NCBI GenBank assembly: GCA_945861465.1 | Contig: CAMAVB010000035.1 | Location: 1 to 44,214, forward strand | DNA: 44,214 bases | Direction of reading: 5' to 3' | DNA from: Candidatus Kuenenia stuttgartensis | GTDB lineage: Bacteria; Planctomycetota; Planctomycetia; Planctomycetales; Planctomycetaceae | Part shown: positions 17,070 to 25,518 of the stretch, one piece after another | Layout of the letters: every line of letters begins with the position of its first letter | Numbering within the stretch: position 1 is the first letter of the stretch | Notes under the pieces: generated by a model | The model's input: only the letters and a program-made list of their open reading frames with translations | What the model was told of the DNA's origin: nothing | The model's database searches: none | Position numbers and translations under genes: made by a program

Positions 17070-18182
17070 GCTGGTTCCCCACGTCAGGCCCGCTCCAAAG
17101 CCGCACATCACCACAAGGTCGCCGCGATTGATCCGACCCTCACGGCGCGCTTCGTCCAGCGCAAGTGGAATGGACGCGGCTGACGTGTTGCCGACACGGT
17201 CCAGGTTATTGTAAACCTTGAATCGCGGAATCTTCAGCACCTTCATCGCATGATCAATGATGCGGATGTTGGCCTGATGCAGCACAAAGAGGCTCACCTC
17301 ATCAGTTGTTACGCCTGCGTTCTCCAGCACGACTTCAATTGATTGCGTCACAGCTTCGATCGCCCATTTGAACACATTGCGGCCATCCATTTTCAGGAAA
17401 TGCTGGCCCGCCGCCACAAGTTCAGGCGTCAGTGGCAACGTCGCACCACCGGCAGGTCGGTCGAGCATCCCGCCGCCGGCACCATCGGCGCCAAGCTGAT
17501 AGCAAACCAGCCCCTGGTCGGCATCGCCGGGTTCAAGGATCACAGCTCCTGCACCGTCACCAAACAACGGTGCAACACGCTGATCGTCAGGCTGCACAAT
17601 TCGGCTATTGACATCGGCACCGATGATGAGTGCCAGTCGCGAGTTTCCTGTGGCAATGAACTGCGCCCCGGTGGCCAGCGCATACATGAATCCCGAACAC
17701 GCAGCCTGCAGGTCCATCGCGGGGGCGTCGAGCTTCAGCTTGTTTTGAACCAGACAGGCAGTCGAGGGACATGTGAAGTCCGGCGTAAAAGTACCGACAA
17801 TCAACAGGTCGATGTCGGACGCCGAAACATGGGCCGCCGCCATAGCCCGCCGCGCCGCTTCCACAGCAAGGTCGCTTGTGGATTCTGATTCATCGGCAAA
17901 CCGCCGTTGCAGAATTCCCGTTCTGCGTTCGATCCAGCCAGGTTCAAAGCCGTATCGGGCCTCAAGTTCTTCGTTTGTCACGACGCGCGACGGCACGTAC
18001 GATCCGATCGATCGGATCCCGAAACCTGTGAGTCTCTGGACCCGCTTCGACCGACGGAACGACAAGCCCTGATCAGGACGCTCAGAAAAGGTTGGCTGCA
18101 ATTCGTCTCGAACCTTCCTTGCATCAATTGAGACTTCATCATCAATCGTGACAGAAGTCTTTTCACTCGCGGGCGATTTCAT
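17055..18182 (-). CDS. fabH: 3-oxoacyl-ACP synthase III (FabH-like)
   Basis: This enzyme starts fatty acid synthesis by condensing acetyl-CoA with malonyl-ACP, or performs a related chain-starting step. The thiolase-fold triad is complete: Cys162 in QAACSGF, His302 in LHQANIR and Asn332 in VGNTSAAS, with the GFGAGLTWG end motif. The 375-residue length counts from the ATG at 18182. The FabH core begins only near residue 53 (TGFGIRSIGSYVPSR), so the charged 50-residue N-terminal extension is unusual, and an internal start cannot be excluded because no clear ribosome site precedes 18182. No other fatty acid genes are adjacent, so a paralogue serving a special lipid is possible. Confidence 0.85.
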   Translation of the reverse strand: MKSPASEKTSVTIDDEVSIDARKVRDELQPTFSERPDQGLSFRRSKRVQRLTGFGIRSIGSYVPSRVVTNEELEARYGFEPGWIERRTGILQRRFADESESTSDLAVEAARRAMAAAHVSASDIDLLIVGTFTPDFTCPSTACLVQNKLKLDAPAMDLQAACSGFMYALATGAQFIATGNSRLALIIGADVNSRIVQPDDQRVAPLFGDGAGAVILEPGDADQGLVCYQLGADGAGGGMLDRPAGGATLPLTPELVAAGQHFLKMDGRNVFKWAIEAVTQSIEVVLENAGVTTDEVSLFVLHQANIRIIDHAMKVLKIPRFKVYNNLDRVGNTSAASIPLALDEARREGRINRGDLVVMCGFGAGLTWGTSLFRW

Positions 18183-18663
18183 CGGGTAACTTTTTAAACG
18201 CCGGACAATCTCCAACGACGGAATCGGAAAGATACGTAGCGTCACCCAAGTCAATCTTCAAACCTGAACCCACGGGCTGAAAATCGCCTTGTCTACCCAG
18301 CTTTCGTTCCGCCCGGAGTCTAGTCACTTGCCAGGTGAATTGAAACCTTGGATCCGTTTACACTCCCAAAAAATTTCTACTGAATGCCGTTACACGACAG
18401 ATCGGAATGCGAAAACCCTGATGACAGGGCGGCAGTCGATGGTGGCAGAAATTGCAGGAATACCCGCGATTTCCTGTCTTAGCCCAACCGCAGAGCTGTC
18501 ACAACCCAAATTTTGAGACAATCCGGACTGCGATGCAACTTTGGCACGTTCCTCACCCAAATCCCTGCGGAGAGAAAGTTACGATCAGCCGAAAACAACA
18601 GTGCGAGAGGCTGCCTGCACGTTCTCCCTTCGCATCCGGATTCACCTTGTCAGGATGACAACC
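18183..18663. other. Intergenic region without a recognised gene
   Basis: About 480 bp between divergent genes hold no recognisable gene or RNA. Short open frames on the plus strand run into the next gene but lack coding character. Promoters for both neighbours are expected here, but none could be identified with confidence. Confidence 0.4.
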
Positions 18664-19272
18664 ATGAAGCGCAACATTCCAGTGCCTGTTTTTGTACTCG
18701 CACTGCTGATCGGGCAACTGAGTTGTATCGCGCAACCGCCGGTCAATGATCAGCCACCTGTACCGGGCGTTTATCGCGGTCCAGCTGTGTCGCCTCAGAG
18801 TCCCGCTCAGTCACTCATACCGAGCAAGTACTCGCTTCGGAAATTTGCTCCGATCCGAACCGGAGACGCGGCGATGCCGCAAGATTCCTTCAACGGGTTC
18901 GCTCAGAACCGATCGAATCCGGATCTGGGAGCACCAGGTTCTGCAGGAAACGGGTTCCATCATTTTTCGATGCCTTTTGACAGATACACGTCATGGTATC
19001 GGCCGCGCGCTGCAACCCTCACCAAATACCAGCGCTGCGCCCCGGATCCATTCCGTCCGCGCGGATTTGGACACCTGTTCGCCAATCCCGGCGACGGTTA
19101 TCGCATGGAATATGAGCCCTACACGCTGGCAGACGAACCTTCGAAGTACGGCCCCGCTTACTTCGCCCGGATGCCCGACCCTCGCTGCAACAGTTGCTGT
19201 CTCTGCGAGGATGACTGTGAATGTGACTGCGAGTCAGATCATGGTCATCGTCGTCATCGTGAATGCAGGTAA
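18664..19272 (+). CDS. Secreted protein with Cys/His-rich tail
   Basis: This 202-residue protein has a signal peptide (MKRNIPVPVFVLALLIGQLS, with a Cys at the expected cleavage site that might be lipidated, although the lipobox is weak). The middle is rich in Pro, Arg and Tyr (DRYTSWYRPRAATLTKYQRC, FRPRGFGHLF). The last 30 residues hold nine cysteines and several histidines and acids (CNSCCLCEDDCECDCES, DHGHRRHREC), resembling a metal-binding tail. The start is ATG 18664, with AGGA about 9 nt upstream; ATG 18655 is also possible. The family is not recognised. The SPFH gene follows in the same direction after 126 nt. Confidence 0.65.
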   Translation: MKRNIPVPVFVLALLIGQLSCIAQPPVNDQPPVPGVYRGPAVSPQSPAQSLIPSKYSLRKFAPIRTGDAAMPQDSFNGFAQNRSNPDLGAPGSAGNGFHHFSMPFDRYTSWYRPRAATLTKYQRCAPDPFRPRGFGHLFANPGDGYRMEYEPYTLADEPSKYGPAYFARMPDPRCNSCCLCEDDCECDCESDHGHRRHRECR

Positions 19273-19398
19273 TTTCCAGGCGACAACCAACCATCTGCCA
19301 AATCTCACCAAAATTCAATAATCCGGCCCCCGAGGATCTGCGTTCGTGCTCTCTGGAACCCAAAGTTCAACGATTCTCAACGACGAAAGGTGAGGGCC

Positions 19399-20217
19399 AT
19401 GAAGACGATTGACGAAAATGAAATGAGACAGAACCAGGGATTCCTGGAGATGTTTCTGGTGGTTCTGGTGACGGTCATGACATTCGGCGTGGTGCTGCTG
19501 TTTGGATTTGTGATCGTCAATCCGCGCGAAGAAATCGTGGTGCTGCGATTCGGCAAGTTCGTGACTACGCTGCGGAAACAAGGGATCTGCTGGATTCATC
19601 CAGTCGGACGAGCCCTGCATCGCATTCCGACGCGCGACATGACGCACGATATCGCAGTCACCACTGTGCTGGAACGAAATGGCAACCCCATTCAGATCAG
19701 CGCGATTGTGGTTTATCGAGTCGAAGACTCGTACAAAGCCGCGTTGGAAGTCGAGAACTATCGCAAGTTCATCGAAGATCAGGCCAGTGCTGTGATCAAA
19801 CGCTGCAGTTCACAGTTTCCTTATGAATCCGCCGATGTCTCGGAACCGTGCCTGAAGCATGAAAGCGATGTCGTCACAAAGTCGTTTATCAACGAACTTC
19901 AGACGGCGGTGAACGCGGCGGGGATTCTAGTCCTCAACGTCCGTCTGAACGATCTGACGTATGCTCCGGAGATTGCTCAGGCGATGCTCATGCGGCAGCA
20001 GGCCATGGCCCTGATCGATGCTCGAAAAACCATCGTCGAAGGTGCTGTTGAGATTGTGAAAGACGCAGTGGTCCGCCTGGGAGCTGCTGAACTGCACATG
20101 AGCGATTCCCAACGCGAACAGCTCATCAGTAACCTGCTCGTTGTCATTTGCAGCGGTGAACGTGCTCAACCGGTTCTGCAGGTCCAGTCCGGCGGCCATG
20201 GTCGGAACAAATCCTGA
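19399..20217 (+). CDS. SPFH/band-7 domain membrane protein
   Basis: This 272-residue protein has one N-terminal membrane helix (FLEMFLVVLVTVMTFGVVLLF, residues about 15-40) followed by the SPFH/band-7 domain. The hallmark segment is VNPREEIVVLRFGKFVTTL, followed by HPVGRALHRIPTRDMTHDI and a coiled-coil-like C-terminal helix (MLMRQQAMALIDARKTIVEG). Proteins of this group (stomatin, HflK/C, prohibitin-like) oligomerise on membranes and organise microdomains or control proteases. No NfeD or FtsH partner gene is adjacent. The start at ATG 19399 follows AAGGTGAG; the GTG at 19390 lies within that site. Confidence 0.85.
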   Translation: MKTIDENEMRQNQGFLEMFLVVLVTVMTFGVVLLFGFVIVNPREEIVVLRFGKFVTTLRKQGICWIHPVGRALHRIPTRDMTHDIAVTTVLERNGNPIQISAIVVYRVEDSYKAALEVENYRKFIEDQASAVIKRCSSQFPYESADVSEPCLKHESDVVTKSFINELQTAVNAAGILVLNVRLNDLTYAPEIAQAMLMRQQAMALIDARKTIVEGAVEIVKDAVVRLGAAELHMSDSQREQLISNLLVVICSGERAQPVLQVQSGGHGRNKS

Positions 20218-20245
20218 AAACCGCACACTCCCGGATCCGCTGTAG

Positions 20246-20361
20246 TTCTCTGTCACTGATGGATTGATGGGTTGTGTGCCACTGGCTCTGCCAGTGCGCC
20301 GCATTTGCAGGGCGTACTGGCAGAGCCAGTGGCACACATCAATCCACGATTGACAGAGCAC
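20246..20361. repeat. MITE-like inverted repeat, copy B
   Basis: Outer arms are TTCTCTGTCA and TGACAGAGCA; inner arms are GTGTGCCACTGGCTCTGCCA and its complement around GTGCGCCGCATTTGCAGGGC. It belongs to the family described at 3342. It lies between the SPFH and rhamnulokinase genes, both on the plus strand, so a transcript crossing it would fold into a long hairpin. Confidence 0.85.
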
Positions 20362-20483
20362 CAGGCACCAGGTGTCCGGGACGAGTCTCTGATGCCCGTG
20401 CGCTACATGTGAGGCGTCTGCTCGCTATCATTCCCGTTCTTCTTCACGGCGAATCCTGAACCAACGAGATTGAGAACTCGAAC

Positions 20484-21971
20484 ATGAAAGAAAAGACGTA
20501 TCTGGCGGTCGATTTGGGTGCCGAAAGTGGCCGAGTCATGGCGGGTCGGTTTGACGGGAAGCACGTTTCACTGCATGAGATCCACCGATTCAGCAACGGC
20601 CCTGTGAGACTCGGCGGGACTCTTCGCTGGAATCTGATTGGCCTGTGGAGCGAAATCCAGAACGGCCTGCGCGAAGCGGGGACGCAGTATGGTGCATCTG
20701 TGTCATCCATCGGAGTTGACACCTGGGGCGTCGATTTCGTGCTGCTGAATCGTAACGACGAAATCCTCGGACAGCCCTGGAATTATCGCGACTCACGCAC
20801 CGACGGAATGTTGGCGAAAGCTTTGCAGCGCGTACCACGTGCGGAGATTTTTGCCCGGACCGGACTGCAGTTCATGCAGATTAATTCGCTGTATCAGTTG
20901 CTGGCGATGTGCGAACGCGATCCCGAACTTGTTGAACAGGCCACAAAATTCCTGATGGTCCCCGACTTTTTCAACTGGTGCCTCAGCGGCAGTCGGGTGG
21001 TCGAATTCACCAATGCCACGACGACGCAGATGCTGAATGCAAAGACGCGAGGCTGGGCGGTGGACCTGCTGCGTAAGCTGGAAATCCCCACCGAGATGTT
21101 TCCGGAAATTGTCATGCCGGGCACGCTGCTCGGAAGCCTGCGCCGCGACGTCGCTGAATTCACCGGGCTGAAGGATGTGAAAATCATCGCTCCCGCCACT
21201 CATGACACCGGCTCGGCAGTCGCTGCGGTGCCGACATCGCATACCGGCAATCCGGACTGGGCCTACATCAGCAGTGGCACATGGTCGCTGATGGGTGTCG
21301 AAGTTCGGGACGCAGTCCTGACTGATCAGGCGCTCATGCGGAACGTCACAAACGAAGGCGGGATTGACGGCACTTACCGGCTCCTCAAGAACATTATGGG
21401 ACTGTGGCTGGTGCAGCGCTGTAAACTCGCGTTTGAAGAACGAGGACTAAAAGCAGATTATGCAGAACTGACACGCAAGGCGGCTGGCGCGACGCCGTTT
21501 CGGTCGCTTGTTGACCCGGACCATCCGGGATTTCTGCGTCCAACAGACATGACGGAAGCCATTGCCGCCGAATGCCGTCGAGTCGGGCAACCAGTTCCGG
21601 AAGACGAAGGGCAGTTCGTGCGCTGCGCTCTCGAAAGCCTCGCGCTGAAGTATCGGATGGTGCTCACATGGCTGGAAGAACTCACCGGTGTCACGGTGAA
21701 AGTCGTGCATGTCGTCGGTGGCGGCGCGAGGAATGCGTTGCTGAATCAGTTCACTGCCGATGCGTGCGGTGTTCCAGTAATCGCCGGTCCTGTGGAAGCA
21801 ACCGCATTGGGTAACGTGCTGGTGCAGGCGATGTCAACCGGAGATGTTTCGTCGCTGCGCGAAATCCGCGATATCGTCCGCCGCTCAGAATCCATCACCG
21901 AATTTCATCCGAGAAATCCCGATGACTGGAGCGATGCCTGGGAACGCTTCAAACGGATCTGCGAAGTGTAG
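20484..21971 (+). CDS. rhaB: Rhamnulokinase
   Basis: This is a FGGY-family sugar kinase of 495 residues, the usual length for rhamnulokinase, which phosphorylates L-rhamnulose with ATP. Family motifs are all present: DLGAESGR near the N-terminus, GVDTWGVDF with its catalytic region, THDTGSAVAAVP, ISSGTWSLMGVE, VTNEGGIDG and the late VVGGGARN nucleotide-binding turn. The motif set (NEGG, SGTWSL) is closest to RhaB among FGGY kinases. No rhamnose isomerase or aldolase gene is visible beside it, so the rest of the pathway must be elsewhere. The gene is probably monocistronic and convergent with the adenylate kinase-like gene. Confidence 0.9.
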   Translation: MKEKTYLAVDLGAESGRVMAGRFDGKHVSLHEIHRFSNGPVRLGGTLRWNLIGLWSEIQNGLREAGTQYGASVSSIGVDTWGVDFVLLNRNDEILGQPWNYRDSRTDGMLAKALQRVPRAEIFARTGLQFMQINSLYQLLAMCERDPELVEQATKFLMVPDFFNWCLSGSRVVEFTNATTTQMLNAKTRGWAVDLLRKLEIPTEMFPEIVMPGTLLGSLRRDVAEFTGLKDVKIIAPATHDTGSAVAAVPTSHTGNPDWAYISSGTWSLMGVEVRDAVLTDQALMRNVTNEGGIDGTYRLLKNIMGLWLVQRCKLAFEERGLKADYAELTRKAAGATPFRSLVDPDHPGFLRPTDMTEAIAAECRRVGQPVPEDEGQFVRCALESLALKYRMVLTWLEELTGVTVKVVHVVGGGARNALLNQFTADACGVPVIAGPVEATALGNVLVQAMSTGDVSSLREIRDIVRRSESITEFHPRNPDDWSDAWERFKRICEV

Positions 21972-22001
21972 CACTCTCCGTCCATGGCATCCCCTGCTCC
22001 G

Positions 22002-22030
22002 GCGAGCGGCAGGGCGTCAGCCCTCCGAGC
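22002..22030. repeat. Single arm of the GCGAGCGGCAGGGCGTCAGC repeat
   Basis: One arm of the palindromic repeat that is triplicated at 13085 and complete at 25330. It lies 30 bp after the rhamnulokinase stop, between convergent genes. Confidence 0.7.
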
Positions 22031-22057
22031 GATGCTCCTGAGTTTTGAGATCAACTG

Positions 22058-22108
22058 TCCCTTCTCCCATGGCAAGGGGAGAAGGTGGCCGACAGCCCGG
22101 ATGAGGGG
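22058..22108. repeat. Dispersed palindrome CCCTTCTCCC...GGGGAGAAGG plus GCCC/GGC tail
   Basis: CCCTTCTCCCATGG folds against CAAGGGGAGAAGG and is followed by TGGCCGACAGCCCGGATGAG. A closely related copy lies at 40381-40430 inside another inverted repeat. Similar short palindromes are known from many bacterial genomes. Confidence 0.7.
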
Positions 22109-22131
22109 GGCGTTGATGAGGGGCGTTCTAG

Positions 22132-22776
22132 TCAGGATCCAAGCGATTCCTCGTCCTGCACGTTTGCCTTGAACAATTCGTTTTGCACAGGAATGAGGCA
22201 GTCCAGAATCGAATGCACGACTTCCGACGGTGACCCATTGGCATCCACTTCATGGATAATGGCCGAATCGTACTGTTGCAGCACCGGTGCTGTAACCTCC
22301 CGATAGACGTCGAACCGATGACGAATGATCGATTCATTCGCATCGTCCGTTCGATTTTCACGAATCGCTCGGCGGCGAATTCGATGAATCATGTCCTCTT
22401 CGTCAGAACACTTCAGATAAATCACTTCATGAATTTCCAGGTGTTCCCGAATCATCTCCACCTGACGAACGTTGCGCGGCATGCCGTCCAAAATCAACAG
22501 GTCTTCGCGCGGCTTGAACCATGACAACGCCACATACGCATCAAGGGCTGTCCGCCAGATCTTAATTGTCAGCTCATCCGGCACCAGCTCACCGCGGGAG
22601 ATGTGCTTGTAGACCTCGCGACCGTTCACTGAACCGATATCGATTGAGCGAAACACGTCGCCGACCGACAGATGATAAAAGCCGGGGATATTGGACAGAA
22701 TTTTTCCCTGAGTTCCTTTTCCGACACCTGGTGGGCCAAACAGTGGAACACAGCGATATCGCGGTCTAGTCGTCAT
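22132..22776 (-). CDS. Adenylate kinase-like nucleoside monophosphate kinase
   Basis: This 214-residue protein has the adenylate kinase architecture: P-loop GPPGVGKGTQ (14-23), an NMP-binding region (LSVGDVFRSI), the DGMPRN motif (normally DGFPR) and an RRRAIRENRTDD region where the lid lies, followed by a helix with RFDVYREVTAPV. It most likely transfers phosphate between ATP and AMP or a related NMP. Phe in DGFPR is replaced by Met and the lid is short, so it may be a paralogue rather than the housekeeping Adk. The start is ATG 22776, after GGAAAAGAGA; an upstream extension to 22839 has no support. It converges on rhaB across two repeats. Confidence 0.8.
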   Translation of the reverse strand: MTTRPRYRCVPLFGPPGVGKGTQGKILSNIPGFYHLSVGDVFRSIDIGSVNGREVYKHISRGELVPDELTIKIWRTALDAYVALSWFKPREDLLILDGMPRNVRQVEMIREHLEIHEVIYLKCSDEEDMIHRIRRRAIRENRTDDANESIIRHRFDVYREVTAPVLQQYDSAIIHEVDANGSPSEVVHSILDCLIPVQNELFKANVQDEESLGS

Positions 22777-22925
22777 TCTCTTTTCCACAGAGTCTCGTTT
22801 AACAAGGGGAAGCCCATAAACGGAACATTGACAAAGCACTCAGAGTATGACGCAGCCTCGGTACACTTGCCAGCAGTCGATGAATTAAAGTTCCCGGAAA
22901 GTAAATCCCTGAGAACAACACTGGT

Positions 22926-22968
22926 TGACAAACACAAAAGGGCAACCTGAACAAACAGGTTGCCCTTC
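22926..22968 (-). terminator. Rho-independent terminator of the repeat lipoprotein gene
   Basis: AAGGGCAACCTG (22939-22950) and CAGGTTGCCCTT (22957-22968) form a perfect 12 bp stem with a 6 nt loop. On the minus strand it is followed by TTTTGTGTTTGTC. It lies 46 bp beyond the lipoprotein stop codon and is the clearest terminator in the window. Confidence 0.9.
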
Positions 22969-23013
22969 ATGCGCATCTATGTTTACAAAGAAAGCTTCGC
23001 AAACGCCGAATTG

Positions 23014-23490
23014 CTACTCGCTCTTCGGAGCGTCGTCAGCCGGAGCTTCAGTTTTTGGCTCTTCAGTTTTTGGCTCTTCGGTTTTCGGAGCGTCATCAGC
23101 CGGAGCTTCAGTTTTTGGTTCTTCGGTTTTCGGAGCGTCGTCAGCCGGAGCTTCAGTTTTTGGCTCTTCAGTTTTCGGAGCGTCATCAGCCGGAGCTTCA
23201 GTTTTTGGCTCTTCAGTTTTCGGAGCGTCGTCAGCCGGAGCTTCAGTTTTTGGCTCTTCAGTTTTCGGAGCGTCGTCAGCCGGAGCTTCAGTTTTTGGCG
23301 TGTCGCCGTCGTGTGCGTTCGCATCTTCACCTTCATGCGAACGCGGTACCACAGCACCGCCAGCGACTCCGGAACCGACAGGCCCACCGCCTGCACCTGG
23401 TCCGGATGTGTTTTCATCCGCTGTGCATCCCAGCATCCAGGACACGCTCCCCAACAATACCAACGTACTCAGTGATCGAATCAATTTCAT
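23014..23490 (-). CDS. Lipoprotein with acidic Thr/Glu/Pro/Asp tandem repeats
   Basis: This 158-residue protein has a lipoprotein signal (MKLIRSLSTLVLLGSVSWML followed by GC), with AAGG upstream of ATG 23490. After a Gly-rich linker (GPGAGGGPVGSGVAGGAVV), the protein consists mostly of a 15-residue repeat (TEAPADDAPKTEEPK); the TEAPADDAPK segment occurs six times. At DNA level these are 45 nt repeats differing at few positions (23030-23300), so copy number can easily change by slippage. The chain is probably extended and acidic, perhaps a spacer between membrane and cell wall or a cation-binding coat. The downstream terminator shows it is a single-gene unit. No family is recognised. Confidence 0.8.
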   Translation of the reverse strand: MKLIRSLSTLVLLGSVSWMLGCTADENTSGPGAGGGPVGSGVAGGAVVPRSHEGEDANAHDGDTPKTEAPADDAPKTEEPKTEAPADDAPKTEEPKTEAPADDAPKTEEPKTEAPADDAPKTEEPKTEAPADDAPKTEEPKTEEPKTEAPADDAPKSE

Positions 23491-23727
23491 TTCCCAGCCT
23501 TTCAAGAAACAATAGTCAAAACCCCGTGTCGCGACCCCAAAACCGCCTGTCCAAACGGTTAAGCGACCGTTAAACCCTACGGAAAAGAATCCGGAAATCA
23601 ATACCTTGCCAACGCGAAAACAACCAAGTTCCACAATTGAGGCTGGAACATCAGGAAACAAGGGATACATTGCACAAACTGAGACGATTCAACGAGTTCT
23701 TCGGCCATTTTCTACGAAAACTTTCTC

Positions 23728-25131
23728 ATGGACGGCGAAGAAACAGAAGCCACGCAGCCGGACAATGAATCGTCGCCCACGGATTCGGGCACTGCAGATC
23801 AGCCGCATGAAAAGGTTCGCAGGTTTCCCACAACGCCGGGCGTGTATCTGATGAAAGATGCTCAAGGGCGAGTCATCTACGTCGGCAAGGCTTTGAACCT
23901 GCGGAGCCGTGCGGGAAGCTACTTTACAAAAGCCGCAGAAGTCGAGCTGCGGACCGCGAAGCTCATCCCCGAAATTGCAGACATCGACTATATCGATGCC
24001 GACAGCGAAGTCGATGCACTGCTGATCGAAGCCAGACTCATCAAGGACATCCAGCCTCGCTTCAATGCACAGCTGAAAGACGATAAGACGTTTCCTTATC
24101 TGCAGATCACGACCCGCGAAGATTTTCCTCGCGTTGAGTTCACTCGACAACCCGAAACATCCGGCGTCAAACTGTACGGCCCGTTCACCAGTGCCGGACA
24201 ACTGCGAGGCACGATTGCCGTGTTGCAGCGGATTTTCCGGTTTCGCACCTGTACGCTGGATATCGAAGAGAATGACGAACGCTGGCGCTGGTTTCGACCG
24301 TGTCTGCTGGCCAGCATCAATCAATGCACCGCGCCCTGCAACATGCGCATCAGGAAAGAAGACTATCGCGAAGACATTCGACGCCTGCGCGTTTTTCTGG
24401 ACGGCGGTAAAGCCAGTCTGATGAAAGAACTGGAAACCGCCATGCTGCTGGCATCAAAGGAATTGAAATTTGAAAAGGCAGCGCGCATCCGGGATGAGAT
24501 TGCATCCCTGAAGAGTCTCAGCGAACGCGGCGATCTGGAAAGTCATGCACAGCCGGAGGTTTTCTATGTCGATCCGCAAAAAGGCCTGGCGGGCCTGAAG
24601 AAAGTGCTGAAGCTGGCGGAACTGCCACGCCGGATTGAAGGCGTGGACATTGCTCATCTGCAAGGCAGCGAAACGGTCGCCAGCCTCGTGCAGTTTATCG
24701 ATGGACTTCCATTTAAGCCGGGCTACAAGCGGTACAGAATTCAATCCGTGGAAGGCATCGATGATTTTGCCTCCATGCGCGAAGTGATCACACGTCGATT
24801 TCGCAGACTGTCGCAGGAAGGGGAATCGTTTCCGGACCTGCTGCTGATCGACGGAGGCAAAGGACAACTGAGCGCAGTCATGGAAACCTTCGCGGTCCTG
24901 AACATCGCTCCCCCTGCGACGATCTCACTCGCCAAACGGGAAGAAGAAATTTACGTACCCGGCGATTCCGAACCCCTCCGCCTCAGCCGCCACGCCTACA
25001 GCCTCCGCCTGCTGCAATACATCCGCGACGAAGCCCACCGCTTCGCGCAACATTACCACCACATGCTCCGCCACAAGACCACGTTTGACGACAATCAAGG
25101 GAAAGGTCGAAAACGCAAACCGAAGTCGTGA
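23728..25131 (+). CDS. uvrC: Short UvrC-type excinuclease subunit (no HhH domain)
   Basis: This 467-residue protein makes the nicks in nucleotide excision repair, if it acts like UvrC. It has the GIY-YIG nuclease (GVY 38-40, IYVG 50-53, Arg59/61, Glu101), four cysteines that match the UvrC iron-sulfur cluster spacing (175, 192, 200, 204), a UVR motif for UvrB binding (about 243-262, KELKFEKAARIRDEI) and the RNase H-like nuclease (Asp307 in EGVDIAH, Asp375 in LLIDGGKGQ, His437 in DEAHRFA). Two parts of normal 600-residue UvrC are missing: the roughly 110-residue segment between UVR and nuclease, and the C-terminal helix-hairpin-helix pair. It ends in a basic tail (KGRKRKPKS). Both catalytic sites are intact, so it is probably functional. 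Confidence 0.85.
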   Translation: MDGEETEATQPDNESSPTDSGTADQPHEKVRRFPTTPGVYLMKDAQGRVIYVGKALNLRSRAGSYFTKAAEVELRTAKLIPEIADIDYIDADSEVDALLIEARLIKDIQPRFNAQLKDDKTFPYLQITTREDFPRVEFTRQPETSGVKLYGPFTSAGQLRGTIAVLQRIFRFRTCTLDIEENDERWRWFRPCLLASINQCTAPCNMRIRKEDYREDIRRLRVFLDGGKASLMKELETAMLLASKELKFEKAARIRDEIASLKSLSERGDLESHAQPEVFYVDPQKGLAGLKKVLKLAELPRRIEGVDIAHLQGSETVASLVQFIDGLPFKPGYKRYRIQSVEGIDDFASMREVITRRFRRLSQEGESFPDLLLIDGGKGQLSAVMETFAVLNIAPPATISLAKREEEIYVPGDSEPLRLSRHAYSLRLLQYIRDEAHRFAQHYHHMLRHKTTFDDNQGKGRKRKPKS

Positions 25132-25518
25132 CCGGCTCGTCGGTAAAGAATGAGGTTGTCCAGTCTGTTCAGCCCACGTTTAGAGTTTTGTTTTCGTAAG
25201 AAAGGTTTAGTTCCGCCGACTTTTCAGAAGGCGTTGTCGATGAGTGAGATTTTGGAAACGGAGCGGTCCCTCCGGCTGCATGCCCGTGGCGACAACTTGC
25301 CGCCACATTCGGGGCTCAAAAAGGCGCAGGCGAGCGGCAGGGCGTCAGCCCTCCGAGCGTTTCGACGCCGTGGTCTCGGAGGGCTGACGCCCTGTCGCTC
25401 GCCGAAGCGCAATCATCAGGCGTCAGCCACTTTCGTGTTCGGAGCCATTTTGTTCGTTGAAACTCTCTGTTCGGTGACTCACGTTGGAACCAGGACGGCG
25501 GTCCGGTAAGCTCAGCTC
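25132..25518. other. Intergenic region holding a palindromic repeat
   Basis: About 390 bp between co-directional genes. Apart from the repeat at 25330-25403 no gene or RNA is recognised. The promoter of the sigma factor gene should lie in the second half. Confidence 0.4.
25330..25403. repeat. Complete palindrome of the GCGAGCGGCAGGGCGTCAGC family
   Basis: The left arm at 25330-25357 and right arm at 25375-25403 are near-perfect complements with a 17 bp spacer. In the block at 13085 the same arms enclose about 105 bp, so the spacer is variable while the arms are conserved. Confidence 0.8.

Noticed and set aside
23030-23300. Regular 45 nt repeats that could suggest a CRISPR array
   Set aside because: There are no variable spacers; the repeats are in-frame coding units of a lipoprotein.
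22960-23573. Plus-strand repetitive frames over the lipoprotein gene
   Set aside because: They mirror the 45 nt coding repeats of the minus-strand gene, which has a signal peptide, lipobox and terminator.
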